Of a stretch of DNA of 64,000 nucleotides, positions 23,280 through 34,961 are shown one piece after another. The stretch lies in NCBI GenBank assembly GCA_964023275.1, contig OZ029914.1, forward strand, positions 51,042,530 through 51,106,529. Reading direction: 5' to 3'. Positions within the stretch are counted from its first letter, which is position 1; every line of letters starts with the position of its first letter. Both the position numbers and the translations under genes were made by a program. The notes under the pieces are model-generated. The model was not told where the DNA came from and did not search any database. It was given only the letters and a program-made list of their open reading frames with translations. The stretch comes from Norana najaformis. Lineage: Eukaryota; Annelida; Clitellata; Crassiclitellata; Hormogastridae.

Positions 23280-25357
23280 GATGTAACAGCGTTTCCAATC
23301 TTTTCTCGTGCGTTGCTTTATCTACAGTTGAACATATGGCTGACTTTCAACCCGCGAATGGGGCCACGTTTCTCTTGTTTGATGCCATTAAAGTGAATGC
23401 TTAACTTTATTTAAGGAAGCAATCAAAAACATCGAGGTCACTCACTAAGGACCCGTTAGCTCATCCAGAGTACAGTCGTAAGGTGAATTGACAACTTGAT
23501 TGTCACCTTACGCCGCTTCCGACATTACCATTCGCCTCTTCATGACTAACTTATTGACTAACTGACTGACTGACTGTGAGTCTGGTCGACTGGTCGACTG
23601 ACTCATTGTTTTCTGTCTGACTCATTGTTTTCAGTTTCTTCATTTAATAATTTATATATTAAAACGGCAATTTAATTAAATAAATTAAAAAACTTGATTG
23701 TTGACGATAACTTAAATACTTACTGTTTACATGAAAGTTCTGTACTGTTTGAATATGATGCAAGAAGACTGCGAAACGTGCTCTGGAGCGATAAGATTTT
23801 CCTCAATCTTTTATTCAACAGTTCCCCTCGGAGTAAGACATTAATGATGCTTGCCTTTGATGTGAACAGCGATTGTGTCCATATGGCTGAACTTATTCGC
23901 AGGAGAGATATGCCGCCTTAAATACGATCAATTAGAATACAATTAGAATCACAATTAGATCACAACTAGTATATTGTTGTTTCACATAATATATCATAGC
24001 CTTTGAAATCACGGATGTCAGCTCCATATGGATTTTATAGATTATAGTTCATTTGAGAATAAAAATTAAGATAAGACTTGTATGATATTCTTGATCGTTT
24101 GAATTGTTGTTCTAGGAGTCAAGTATTTTCGCAGCCTTACAAATTTTACATGATTTTTCAAAGACCAAAAGACGACGACGATTTAAAAATTTTATTATAT
24201 ATTGTTCAGATGTTAAGGATACAAAATTCTATGAAGCAAGTACAAGAGTTGCATCAACAGTCTATGTTACTCAACTGTTTTTATCGCTGAATGTGAAAGA
24301 GTTCTGCACACTTCGGCTTATGCCTATTTTATTTTACAATGAACGTTTAATGTCGCTGAATGTAGGAACATTTCAATTCTTTAGGCATATTTATGTCATT
24401 CAGGGACACTAAACGATCACACATGTACGTGCACACCTCAGGGATCAAATTATTGTCTTAGGTACTGTATATATTTACGCTAGCATAAATTAATTTCATT
24501 TATTCGCAAATAAATTAGCCAATTTAGTAAAAAAAAAACTGGGTCTAAAAGGATGTGCCTCAGCATGTGTAAAACATAGAAATAGAATTCCTAAAAGCAG
24601 ACAAACCACACGATTCTATTGAAATGCATTAGAACAAAGAACTGAATTACTAATAGCAAGTAAACCTCACGGCTCTTAAGATGCATTAATGCAGATAATC
24701 TTTATGGGCCATACTTATACGGTTATTTTGTTTCTCGTCGTATAAACAAAGCCAGACAATGGATCACATTGCATGGTTCTTTACCATTTAGCTAGAATTA
24801 AGATAACTCCTTACATTAAAAAACATTATACGGTTTTCCTGCGAACTACAAAAGTACTCTGCTGGACTTCATTCCTGAATCAAAGGCCTCGAGCAACTGG
24901 CTGGAGGTCTTAAAGGTGGTCGCATGGTGTTGTTCATGCGACAACGATTAGGTCAAATGAAGTAAAGCACCATGGATCCGGGTTAGTACTTGGATCCGTG
25001 ATCGTAAAATGCCACACCACCTGGAACCAACTCAGCCCTCCATCCTTTCGGGATCGTTAAATATTCTTTTCAAACTCAAGTAGAGAGTGTCCTGTTTTTA
25101 ATTGCTATGGCCTTCTTTGGGTCTCAGTTGAATTATCACGGTAGCATTGCTGCGGAGATGTGTAAACAAGTGTGTTGCATTTAACCGTAACCGTTGTAGT
25201 GTAAAGGATATTTAAATCACAGAACTCAATCCTAGAAAAACAACTCATGGCTGTCTATGTTTCTACTGTAGACGATTGATTGAAATTGCATTAATATGAA
25301 TAAATTAAAATCTTCGTGATCGCCGGATGTAGAACGCTAATAATGTTTTTGAAGGTT
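23280..25357. other. Intergenic, M1 and B (divergent)
   Basis: The two divergently transcribed genes are separated by about 2.1 kb. Apart from the small element at 24344-24415 and its left flank, I see no gene. Some short ORFs (23694, 24078) have no recognisable domain. Confidence 0.4.
24285..24415. mobile_element. 72-bp MITE with 19-bp inverted repeats plus gene-A/B-type 3' flank
   Basis: CGTTTAATGTCGCTGAATG at 24344 is nearly complementary to CATTCAGGGACACTAAACG ending at 24415 (two mismatches). The preceding about 60 bases (CTTCGGCTTATGCC region) match the 3' flanks of genes A (about 4430-4485) and B (about 35185-35240). The element interior runs in the opposite direction to those copies. 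Confidence 0.6.
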
Positions 25358-25358
25358 G

Positions 25359-25367
25359 ATATAAAAG
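25359..25367 (+). promoter_or_regulatory. Candidate TATA box of gene B
   Basis: ATATAAAAG lies about 65 bases before the gene B start codon, a fitting distance for a short 5' UTR. No other core element was identified. Confidence 0.4.
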
Positions 25368-25431
25368 TGGAAGCATCGAGAACAATCTTCCAAGGCAGAC
25401 TTTGTTCGTCTGTAGAGACGATACATACGCG

Positions 25432-28400
25432 ATGGCACATGTTCAACACAAGTTCCTTCTGTTGTGTTTTTGCATTCTGCTTCCAACAACAATAAAAGGT
25501 AAGTCGTCGACATTATACCCCATATTTGCCTATCAGCAAACAAAAAAATTATCGTTTTTCCAAAATGTCTATAATCCAAAGAAATGTGCGAAGATTATTA
25601 TTTTTTTTAAAAATTAATAAGAGAGCTAAACACAAACATAGTTTCTCGATGGCCGTCAACTCTCACTGAGTGGGATTATCTACACTTACTGTCGCTGTCT
25701 ATCAATTCCAAGGGCCATGAATCGCGGACTTTCACGGTAATGATGCCGACCGTTAATGGCGTCATTGTCTTAAACAAGTTTATGTGAAAGATGTCAGGTA
25801 AGGTGTTGCTTATTTATTAACTACCTCTTGCGACACGGCGGTCTACTCGGTCAGCGTATTGGGTTTGAATCGAAAGGTTGCGGATTGGCGTCTGCTTAGC
25901 TGATTCCGTGTAACGACTCTGGGCAAGTTGTATCAAGCAGCATAGGTTGGCAACATCTTCAGTGGTGATGTAAACAGCAAATCTTGCGTGGGCTGGTTCC
26001 ATGTCCACTTCAAAGGCCGAAAAGCTGAAAATCAGAGTCTCTTCTACGTTCCACTAAGAACAATGAAGCCCTACTTTTTTGCTATAGAAGTCAAATGAAT
26101 GTTGAGTAGCATCTGAAATCTAAAACCACTCAGCGGATCAACTTTTAAATTTGAATGGATCATTAGGTACCGGAAATCTCAATTCAAGATTATTCTGAAA
26201 GAGACATAGCCAGTATAGTTTCACAAGATATTTTGGACTTTTGTATATGGCCATCTCTGCCGCATCTTAATTTATCATTATCGGTGTTGCGTTTCATAAA
26301 GAGCTCGTGACCAATAAACTTACCGAGTTCGGTCTCTGCTCCATCGATTTTACTGACATTAAAAAATCAATTACATCTGACTATCGTATAGAACTAAAAC
26401 AGTTGTTTATTACAAACTAGAACGACTTTCTTGTTACAAAACATCCACTCATTACACTGGCCAACAGAAAAAATTTTTTTTCTTGTTGCCTTCGGTTTTA
26501 GACCTGTTCTTGGGGTAATTTTGGGCGCTGATTCAGAAAATGTCATTGGATTGAGTGCATCAGGTCTAGTTTCTGAGATATCGTCGATTTTGTAAAGAAA
26601 ACCCAGTCCACTCTTTAAACGATGTCTTTGGCAAAACTAAAATGTCATAATAAGCTTTATTTATGGCTAATTATTATAATTCTTGCTGATTCATATAATG
26701 CCTACATCCTTATAATGTAAAATCAGCATATCTTGCCGCGTGCTGAGATATTGCTGATTCAACGAAATAACTATTCCGTAGCCTACAGCTTACTCAGCAC
26801 TAAATTCATGGCCTCATTTACAATTTATTTGTGCTTATACAGCGTTTCATGGTTTCGAACTATGTAAATAGATTATGCTGAAGTCAGCATTTATAGCCTA
26901 TATAAACCGCCTCCTGAAAGCTAGAGCAGCCGCAGTCGTCTTAGGGCATATTAAGAGTTGGTCGCAAGAACAATCTGTGAATGTGAGCATTAAATAACTA
27001 CATGTTCTTACTATTTTTTAGGTTAGTCATTTAATTCCTCAGATTCGAACATCCTTAAGGTTATGGCTACTTCCAGACGGAGCTGCATTAACCATCCAGA
27101 CATATTCTGCTACATTTGTGGGGAATACACACTAAAAGCAAACAGGAAACCGATTTCTGAGTTTGTAAAAAGAGCATATGTAGGTTATTTTGGTGTCAAA
27201 CTTGGAGATCAAGATAAGCAATGGGCTCCTCATACAGTATGCAAAACTTGTATTGAACAATTGTGCCACTGGACAATTGGAAAGAGAAGCTGCCTGAAAT
27301 TTGGTGTACCGATGGTTTGGAGGGAACAGATAAACCACTTCGACGACTGTTACTTTTGTATGGTTAATATCATAGGCATCAATCGAAATAATCGTCACAA
27401 GTTGTCTTACCCTGATATACCTTCTGCCAGGAGACCTGTTCCGCATTCGGATATTGTACCAGTTCCACCTTTTTGCGAACTACCTCAGCTCTCAGACGAT
27501 GAGACTTGCATGTCCAATATCGGACAAGATGACGAAAGTGAAGAAAGTGGGGGGCAGTGACAGTGATTTCCAATCAACTTCACACAGTGAACGTTTTGAC
27601 CAAAAAGAGTTGAGTGATCTGATCAGGGACTTAAATCTTTCCAAAGAGTCCTCTGAATTGCTTGCGTCCAGACTAAAGGAAAAGAATGCACTTCAGCCTG
27701 GAACGAAAATTACAATTTATAGAAACAGAGAAAAGGATTTGCTGCCATTCTTTACCGAAGACAACAACCTAGTATTCTGTAATGACATCAGCAACTTATT
27801 GAAGAAAATTGGTCTGTCGGATTACAGCCCAGATGAGTGGCGTCTTTTTATCGACAGTTCAAAACGTAGTCTGAAATGTGTGCTTTTAAATAACGGCAAC
27901 AAATTTGGTTCTATTCCAATCAGTCACTCCACCAGGATGAAAGAAGAGTACAATGCCATCTCTTTAGTACTGGAAAAGATAAAATACAAAGAACATCAAT
28001 GGGTAATTTGTGTAGACTTGAAGATGGTAAATTTCCTCCTTGGTCAACAAAGTGGCTACACAAAGTATCCCTGCTTTTTGTGTCTTTGGGACAGTAGAGC
28101 CAAGCATGAACATTGGACAAGAAAAGATTGGCCTTCGAGGAAAGACATGGTGGTTGGAGCTCAAAATGTAATCAAGGAATCTTTGGTGGCACGAGATAGG
28201 ATCATACTGCCACCACTACATATAAAGCTAGGCCTGATGAAACAATTTGTCAGGGCTTTGAATAAAGAAGGTTCATGCTTCGAATACATAGTACACAAGT
28301 TACCAGGAATTACAATGGAAAAATTGAAGGCTGGAATCTTCGATGGTCCATAGATCAGGCAACTTATGAATGACACACTTTTCATACCATCAATGAATGA

Positions 28401-31400
28401 AATCAAATCTTGTGCCTGGTCTTCCTTTGTTCTTGTAACTAAAAATTTTCTTGGCAACAAGAAGGCAGACAATTATGCACAACTAGTAGAGGATATGCTT
28501 CTTCATTTCAACAAGCTTGGCTGCAACATGAGCATTAAAGTCCATTATCTCCACAGTCACTTAGATCGCTTTCCAGAGAATCTTGGTGACTTCAGCGAAG
28601 AGCAAGGTGAAAGATTTCACCAAGACATCAAAACAATGGAAAATCGATATCAAGGAAGATGGGATGCACACATGATGGCAGACTATTGCTGGAATATTAT
28701 GCGCGATTGTTCCGGCAGATGCCACACTCGGAAATCGTACAAAAGGAGCTTCTTCGGTGTCGAATGACTTGAAATTTTTATAACAAACTTGTTCTGTTTG
28801 GTATCATATAAGTACAGTTTCAGGTACTACCATTTTCTTTTAAGTATTTGTATTATTATGTTTATTTAGTGTATCACATAATAAATTGAGCACTACATAA
28901 TTATAGCTATAGCCTTATGTTTTATGGGCGAACAGAGGCAAGGACTGGTATATGGCATAATGTTCTATATCTCGAAAACTAGACCTGCTGGGAGAAAACT
29001 GGTGCCTTTTCTGGAATCAGCAGGTCAAATATACCCAGAAACAGTTCTAACATTTGAGGCAACAAATTATGTGTTGGCCATTATTTTCAAGTCGAATTTA
29101 ACTGGCTTTTAAAATCGATCATTTTTACCTATTGGCTGCTGCAGAGCATTAGACTTTTAATTTCAAAACTCTTCTAGGTTTCTTCCGTTGCCACTTTTTA
29201 TTTCCACGCTTTACAGTACCACAGAACCAGCCACCTTCGTCACGGGCGAGTAGTTTCAAACCTAACCCAAAATTCACGATAATACCAGCGTAAACAATGA
29301 TCAGGTGCAGGCATAAATTGCTAGCTTGATATACCACCCGCGTTGCTCTACAGAGCTAGCAGATTTTAATTTTTATGAAATATTATGGAGAAAAAGCCCT
29401 AACCCGATATAGTAATGTCAATGTAGAGCTTTTGTGAAATTCTGAAAAGGCATTGCGTGAATATTCAATTACATGCATAGAAAAATTCAGTTTTGACTTT
29501 AGCCTTTTTACCGAAGATATGTAAGATCACGTCGATATAAGCATTAATTTACGTAAGGATGAAATGCAACTGTTGAAGGCTTATCAGAGAGAACAATTAA
29601 TACAAACATACGTCACTATTGCCAGAATTGTGTTTCAGGAGCAAATGAAGAATGCATAACGTACCTAAGAAATACCGCCGTTTATGATGGAACCCTGAAT
29701 AGGATGCTAAGTTGTACAGAGACTACTGGTCGGTTAGGCTAACTCATAGCACAGCTTCTTCATTTATTTGTTTTCATGTTTTCACACTTGTTTTATGCAG
29801 GTGCATACCAGGAATGCGTGACGTCCCTAAGAAATACTGTCCTTTACGAGGAAACACTGAATACAATTTTGAGCTGTTCAACTGGACCCAACGGCTCGGC
29901 ATGGTCGGTTAGGCCAAGTTCACAAGCGTCGAAATCTTATCAAATCACCAAGTTTAATGATGTTGTTTCTCCTGCTTTATCGGGACTTTACTCATATAAC
30001 CAATCCGGTCTAATTGTACGCAGCGCTACTACAACACCAACAGGCGGCCCAATTACTACTGCTGGATTATACACAATGGAATCTGCAAACACCAACAAGG
30101 TTGCTGTCAAATTAGTTGTCATCCGTAAGTGAACTAACTGCTTTTGTAATTTTCTAGTAAATGACACTGAATTAAGTTTCAAAAATGACATCAAGGCAAT
30201 GTTAAAACAATGCTGATATTGTTTCAACTTTTCTAAGTTGCATCTTTAAAAATCTGTTGGCCAAATTTCATCGCCATTTTGAGTGAGTTCGTAGACTGCT
30301 TTGTAGATGGACATATGGCGTGTTAAGACATGCATTGCTTACCTACTTGCTTACTTGCTTACTCACTGAGAAGATAGGTTACATCAGTCGAGATGAAAGG
30401 TTACATAGAACAGGGTGAACAGACGCAAATTTTAGCTTGAGTAATAGTAGTCGGCGTCTGGTCTGAATGGAAATGGGTGTGCAGGACATGCTTCTGTAGC
30501 CTACAATTATTTACAAGGTACTAATTTTACTGATGTTTTGCCTTCCAGGTTCTGCTCCAGTCTGTTCCTGCATTCAGTTGGCTTCCGACATCGTCAACAT
30601 ATCATGTAACATCGTTTATGCAGATCATCCAGTCGCTCCGATCAAAGAAATTATAAACTGTACAGCTAATGGTCAGGTTTATACGTTGAATACACCCAAT
30701 AGAACTCCACTTGTGGTCAACAGCACATCGACCTTGTATGTTTACGACTCTACATCAACTATCACCATTAATAACACCGCTCCTGCAACCTACGATTGTA
30801 AATTGACGTTTTCTGCACCACCACCAAGTGACCTCGCTAAATATCCTTATATAGCACGGAATGCGCCTGACTTCAGTGTATCCTTTACAGGTGAGTGTGA
30901 TTCAATAGGTGCTAAGTAATGTCGCCTTTTAGATGCCGATTACGAAAATTACTTAATCTTATGGCAATTCTCTATGACTCTTAATTCGCTGGCATTTCTC
31001 CAGTATGCATATTAGCTCTTTTCACATTCAAGTCACATCCCAAAACCTGTCTTTTAAATTTCATGTAACGTTGGTTGTGAACTGAGCTCATGTCCAGCGC
31101 CTTTTCTGCGTCGACCGTGCTGTAGCGCAAAATAAATCGTCTTCTTTTTGTTATTAGTATCATTCTGTTACTCTTCAATAAATCTATATTTTTGCCTGGA
31201 ATGCCTTTGGAAATGTTAAACATATCAACTACACGTCACCACTAATTAAAGAAATCTCGGTAATGGGCCAAATCTTGAGTTAACTAGAGAATAGAAGGAT
31301 CGAGTGAGAAAAATCTCAGTGAGACAAATTATTAACACAATGCAATAAAAAATTACTAGTACAGGTATTTGCTGACAAGCACAAGTCACTTATTGTATAA

Positions 31401-34400
31401 TTTAATGAAGAAGAGTTTATTTGAACCTATTTCCATCTGGGTCAATGAACCCTTATTCGCATGGGCAACAGGGCAAATATTTGGTCATGGCAGTGACAAC
31501 AGTCATGGTTAGGTCATCTGACAGCATATTAAATTTGTCCCGGTAATAGCTTAGCACTGCAGCAAGCCCTGGATAACTGAGCCCCAGCCTCAGTATCGAT
31601 CAGAATGTGTGGTCAAAATTAATACCAGGAATGTCCTCCTTTTCGCTCAAAACAAAGAATAGACGAAAGGCCATTTATTCTTGCAGTGGTACAAATAAAT
31701 ACCTTACAGTTTTCAACTGTTCATGTAATTTTAACTTATTTAGAATTTTAAATTTCACACAGCTGCAAGAATTTTGTTTTGAATGATTTATTTAGTTTGT
31801 GAAAGCCCAACAACTACAGCGCGATCAACTACAACTCCTAAACCACCAACTACAACTACTAAACCACCAACTAAGACTACAAAACCACCAACTACGACTA
31901 CTAAACCACCAACTACAACTACTAAACCACCAACTACAAAAACTAAACCACCAACTACGACTTATAAGCCACCAACTCCAACTACTATACCACCAACTAC
32001 GACTACTAAACCACCAACTACAACTACTAAACCACCAACTAAGACTACAAAACCACCAACTACGACTACTAAACCACCAACTACAACTACTAAACCACCA
32101 ACTACGACTTATAAGCCACCAACTACAACTACTAAACCACAAACTACGACTACTAAACCACCAACTACAACTACTAAACCGCCAACTACGACTTATAAGC
32201 GACCAACTACAACTACTAAACCACCAACTACAACTGAGAAGATGACAACGATTACAAGTAAAGTAGCCACTTCTACTGAACTTTCTTCGACGGTGACTCA
32301 ACTTTCGTCAACTTCGGCTGAGCTGAGCCCATCAACAACAAGTGAGTTACAGAATTACAATTAAACTGATGCTATCTTCTAAATATGTACATGCCTGCAT
32401 ACGTTAATAGTATACCTATATATATATACATACTTTCATTTATGCATAAATACATATAAAAATACCTACATATATTCCTACACGCATTCACTTGGACACT
32501 GATTAGAGTCTATATAACACACTTAACGCCTAAGTTCATTTGGCGGAAGATTATATTGAGAAAAATTTGAACGAGATAAATACTTTAAGCATTGAGTTCA
32601 TTATTCTTGGTATTGATATTTACTCCCAGCGATGAATTGCTACTTTAATAATATATTTTTGAAGCAGGGTTTATTAGACACTTAAATACATCAGGGACAT
32701 TAACCATTTATTGACATGAGGGCTACTAGCCACTTATTTACACCAGTCATTTACGAACACTTTGCCATGGCATTAACTGCAGGAAAGGCTCCACCGTTTT
32801 TATTACTATTTTTTACCCGAAGTATACATGATCCCCCAGGATATTAAAATACTCTCCGAAGAATTAAAATGCACCTGATTTCAGTGCATACTTTACAGGT
32901 GAGTGTGATTAAATTTTAGGTAGAATGATAATTGTCGGCAAGCTATTTAGTGAACTGTGACCGGATGATTGGTGCTGCAAAAACTAGACCATCGACAACT
33001 GGTCTCTTTGTGAATGGTCTCGCAACAACGTATCTTATGCCTAGTGTCAATTGCTATTGTCCCGCAATTGGTCTAACGAATTACTGAATATTTAATTATT
33101 ATTTAATGTTTATTTTTTTTATTTGCTTAAAGCACTTGTTACACCTGAAATATAGGTAAATACTTACTCTAAAGCGAATTTGGAAAGTTTGCATAAGTGC
33201 AGAGTGAACTTTTAAATGAAATTCTATTTATGACCATTTATTCTCCATTATTAAATCTTTTTGAAATAGGGTCTCCAGATAACAAAAACTCTTTTAAGAA
33301 AGGAAATCTGTCAGGCAGAGGGCAGAAAAACTATGCTCTGAGGAACGTCAGCGGCTCTCGTGCTGTTTTGCAAGACCTTTTGTTCTTCCAATTCACATTT
33401 TCATTATTCCATTACCACGTGCCCTCTGAATGCTCGAATTTCATCGCATGGACGGCGCTTTTGGTTGTCGTATTACTGAAATGGCTGTATATACGTTTCT
33501 CTAAAAGTACTGAAAACATAAAATTGAGATTCAACTTGAAAACGCTCATTTATGATATCTATCTATGTCTAATGAACAGTGGAAGGGCTACAATCATGAT
33601 ATAAGAAATGGCACTGGCCAATTACCGCATTGATATGGTTGGAACTATTCTAGTCTTTATAATTTGAGATTTTTGTTGACGTTATTATTCAACTACTTGG
33701 CCAATATCAACAACTATATCACCTCCAAAAAGTACGAAAACCATCTATGACAGGAGAGCTACAACCAAGTGCAAGTTGGGATATATTTATTTCACTTTAA
33801 CTAAGTCAAAAGTAGTTCAAAAGTAGTTTGCTGATCGTCCTATTTTGAGTTATATTTAGTCGTGCATACACAATGATTATATTTGTTTGCAGAATAATCA
33901 CTTTAACTAATCTTTATATATTGTGCAATCATGCGCGATTGGGAGATGGTGTTAGAAATTATTAACTTATTTCGTTAGTTGTATATGAAGTTTTGAGTTT
34001 ACAATCGCTTCATTCTAGGGATTTGAGAAGCAAATACAAACTTACCCAATAACCTCATAGCATTAGTTAAGATCAAAATTTGACTTTTTTGCTAACTTCG
34101 CTGAAAATGACTGTTTCATAACTGAGGTTGGTATAACAGCGCCAATTTATTATTAGCATTGCCTTAATATGTAAGATAATGCTACGAATCTCCGACTTTA
34201 AAAATTTACAAAGATTAATAACATTTAACACATAGATTGGGCATGTATCCATTTGAGTTTATTTCGCGTTTGAGCAAGTCTACTCTTGTGTTAAACTAAT
34301 AAAAATTCCAACCAACACTTCAATGTCTGCGTAAACTTCACATAAACATCGGTAACAACATTGTTTCCAACTGTACAGGTTGCACTTGTTCGCTGTGTCC

Positions 34401-34961
34401 TGCCTGTCCTTCACTACAACAGAACTGCACAAAAGCCAACGAATGTCGGTCGAGTAAGCCTATCATTATCTATTAAAAGGGGATGACTTTTCCTTTTCCT
34501 AAATTCGGTCAACGAGAAACATAACTTTTCGATTTTAAGAGTTCATACATTGTTGATCTCTAATTCATTTTAGCACCCTGTTTATTATTAAATAAGAGAT
34601 TTTGTGGCTTTGCGTTTCAGATGGAACCAATATGATAGACATCTACGACGAATGTGTTGTAAAGGCTGAGTTGTATGCGACATGCGATGGCTGCTGTCAA
34701 GAAGATTTCGTCTGTGGAGTTGTTGTGACGCTGAGAAACGACAGACGTTGGCTGATACACGATCGTCTTTGTGGTGATCACAAATGCGAGATGGTTGTCA
34801 TCGATGCCTCGTGTATGTCCAGTGATTGGAAGCTTTTAGCGGAGAAACAAATTACAGTGTCTGTAGTCGGTGATTACGTAGAAGCGGGAACTCTCGCCAA
34901 CTCCAATATGACCGATTGCAGCGAATCGTGTAGGAGAATGATGAACCTGCCATGCGCATAA
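25432..34961 (+). CDS. Gene B: secreted Ig-like protein with Thr/Pro stalk and Cys C-terminal domain
   Basis: Six exons, all joined in phase 1: 25432-25498, 29801-30124, 30549-30890, 31796-32341, 34379-34453 and 34621-34961 (TAA); about 564 residues. Exon 1 codes a 22-residue signal peptide (FLLLCFCILL core). Exons 2 and 3 are Ig-like domains very close to gene A; domain 1 again lacks the second Cys (GLYTM) and domain 2 keeps TYDC. Exon 4 codes a stalk with 19 copies of a seven-residue KPPTTTT-type repeat. Exon 5 has the six-Cys motif and exon 6 the C-terminal domain shared with A and M1. The short Thr exon of gene A is not preserved here. Intron 1 is 4.3 kb because of SINE and DNA-transposon insertions. 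Likely a glycosylated secreted or mucus protein; its ligand is unknown. Confidence 0.75.
25800..26060 (+). mobile_element. tRNA-derived SINE, family S1
   Basis: It shares the degenerate B-box region (GTTGCGG...), GTGTAACGAC, GTAAACAGCAA and the GGCnGAAA...TTCCA end with the copy at 40360-40590. It lies in intron 1 of gene B. Confidence 0.5.
26455..29079 (+). mobile_element. CMC-like (CACTA/Chapaev-type) DNA transposon
   Basis: The empty site is preserved in the gene A block (position about 268), which defines the insertion exactly: ATTA at 26451-26454 and 29080-29083. The left end is CACTGGCCAACA and the right end reads inward GGCCAACACATAATTTG. The inverted repeats extend, with mismatches, for about 50 bases (TTGTTGCCT and CTGTT-TGGG blocks). 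The outermost four bases of the right end are missing, or the target duplication is shorter. The size is 2,625 bp. The CACTG terminus and the 3-4-bp duplication fit the CMC group; the assignment is inference. Confidence 0.7.
27063..28767 (+). pseudogene. Transposase of the CMC-like element (two breaks)
   Basis: The N-terminal 165 residues carry Cys pairs typical of zinc-binding domains (CYICGE, CKTC, CYFC) and D-Q-D-K-x-W-A-P-H. The remainder has D in LFIDSSKRS, D in VICVDLKMVNFLLG followed by CFLCLW, and E in FSEEQGERFHQD, plausible DDE-type acids. The frame changes in a run of six G at about 27548-27553, and one in-frame TAG lies at 28351-28353. Otherwise the coding sequence looks nearly whole, so the insertion is fairly young. 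I recall similar uncharacterised proteins from many invertebrate genomes but cannot name the family with certainty. Confidence 0.7.
29639..29735 (+). pseudogene. Decayed Ig-exon copy upstream of gene B Ig exon
   Basis: After CAG at 29636-29638 the sequence resembles the Ig exon start (GAATGC, ACCTAAGAAATACC, GTTTATGATGGAACCCTGAAT) and then diverges after GTTGTACAGAG. It corresponds to 794-890 in the gene A block. Confidence 0.5.
31840..32245 (+). repeat. 21-bp coding minisatellite in gene B exon 4
   Basis: Nineteen units of CCACCAACTACAACTACTAAA type code KPPTTTT variants. A higher-order pattern of five to six units (with KTT then TTTY variants) recurs twice. Gene A has no such array. Confidence 0.9.
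32865..32925 (+). repeat. Second copy of the exon-3/intron junction of gene B
   Basis: GCACCTGATTTCAGTGCATACTTTACAG|GTGAGTGTG-type sequence repeats the end of exon 3 (30863-30899) and continues into the intron sequence that follows exon 3 in gene A. The about 2-kb stretch between the two copies holds the minisatellite exon. Confidence 0.65.

Noticed and set aside
31799-32301. Leu/Gln-rich and Ser/Trp-rich frames across the minisatellite
   Set aside because: They are shadows of the gene B stalk exon; only the KPPTTTT frame joins the neighbouring exons in phase.
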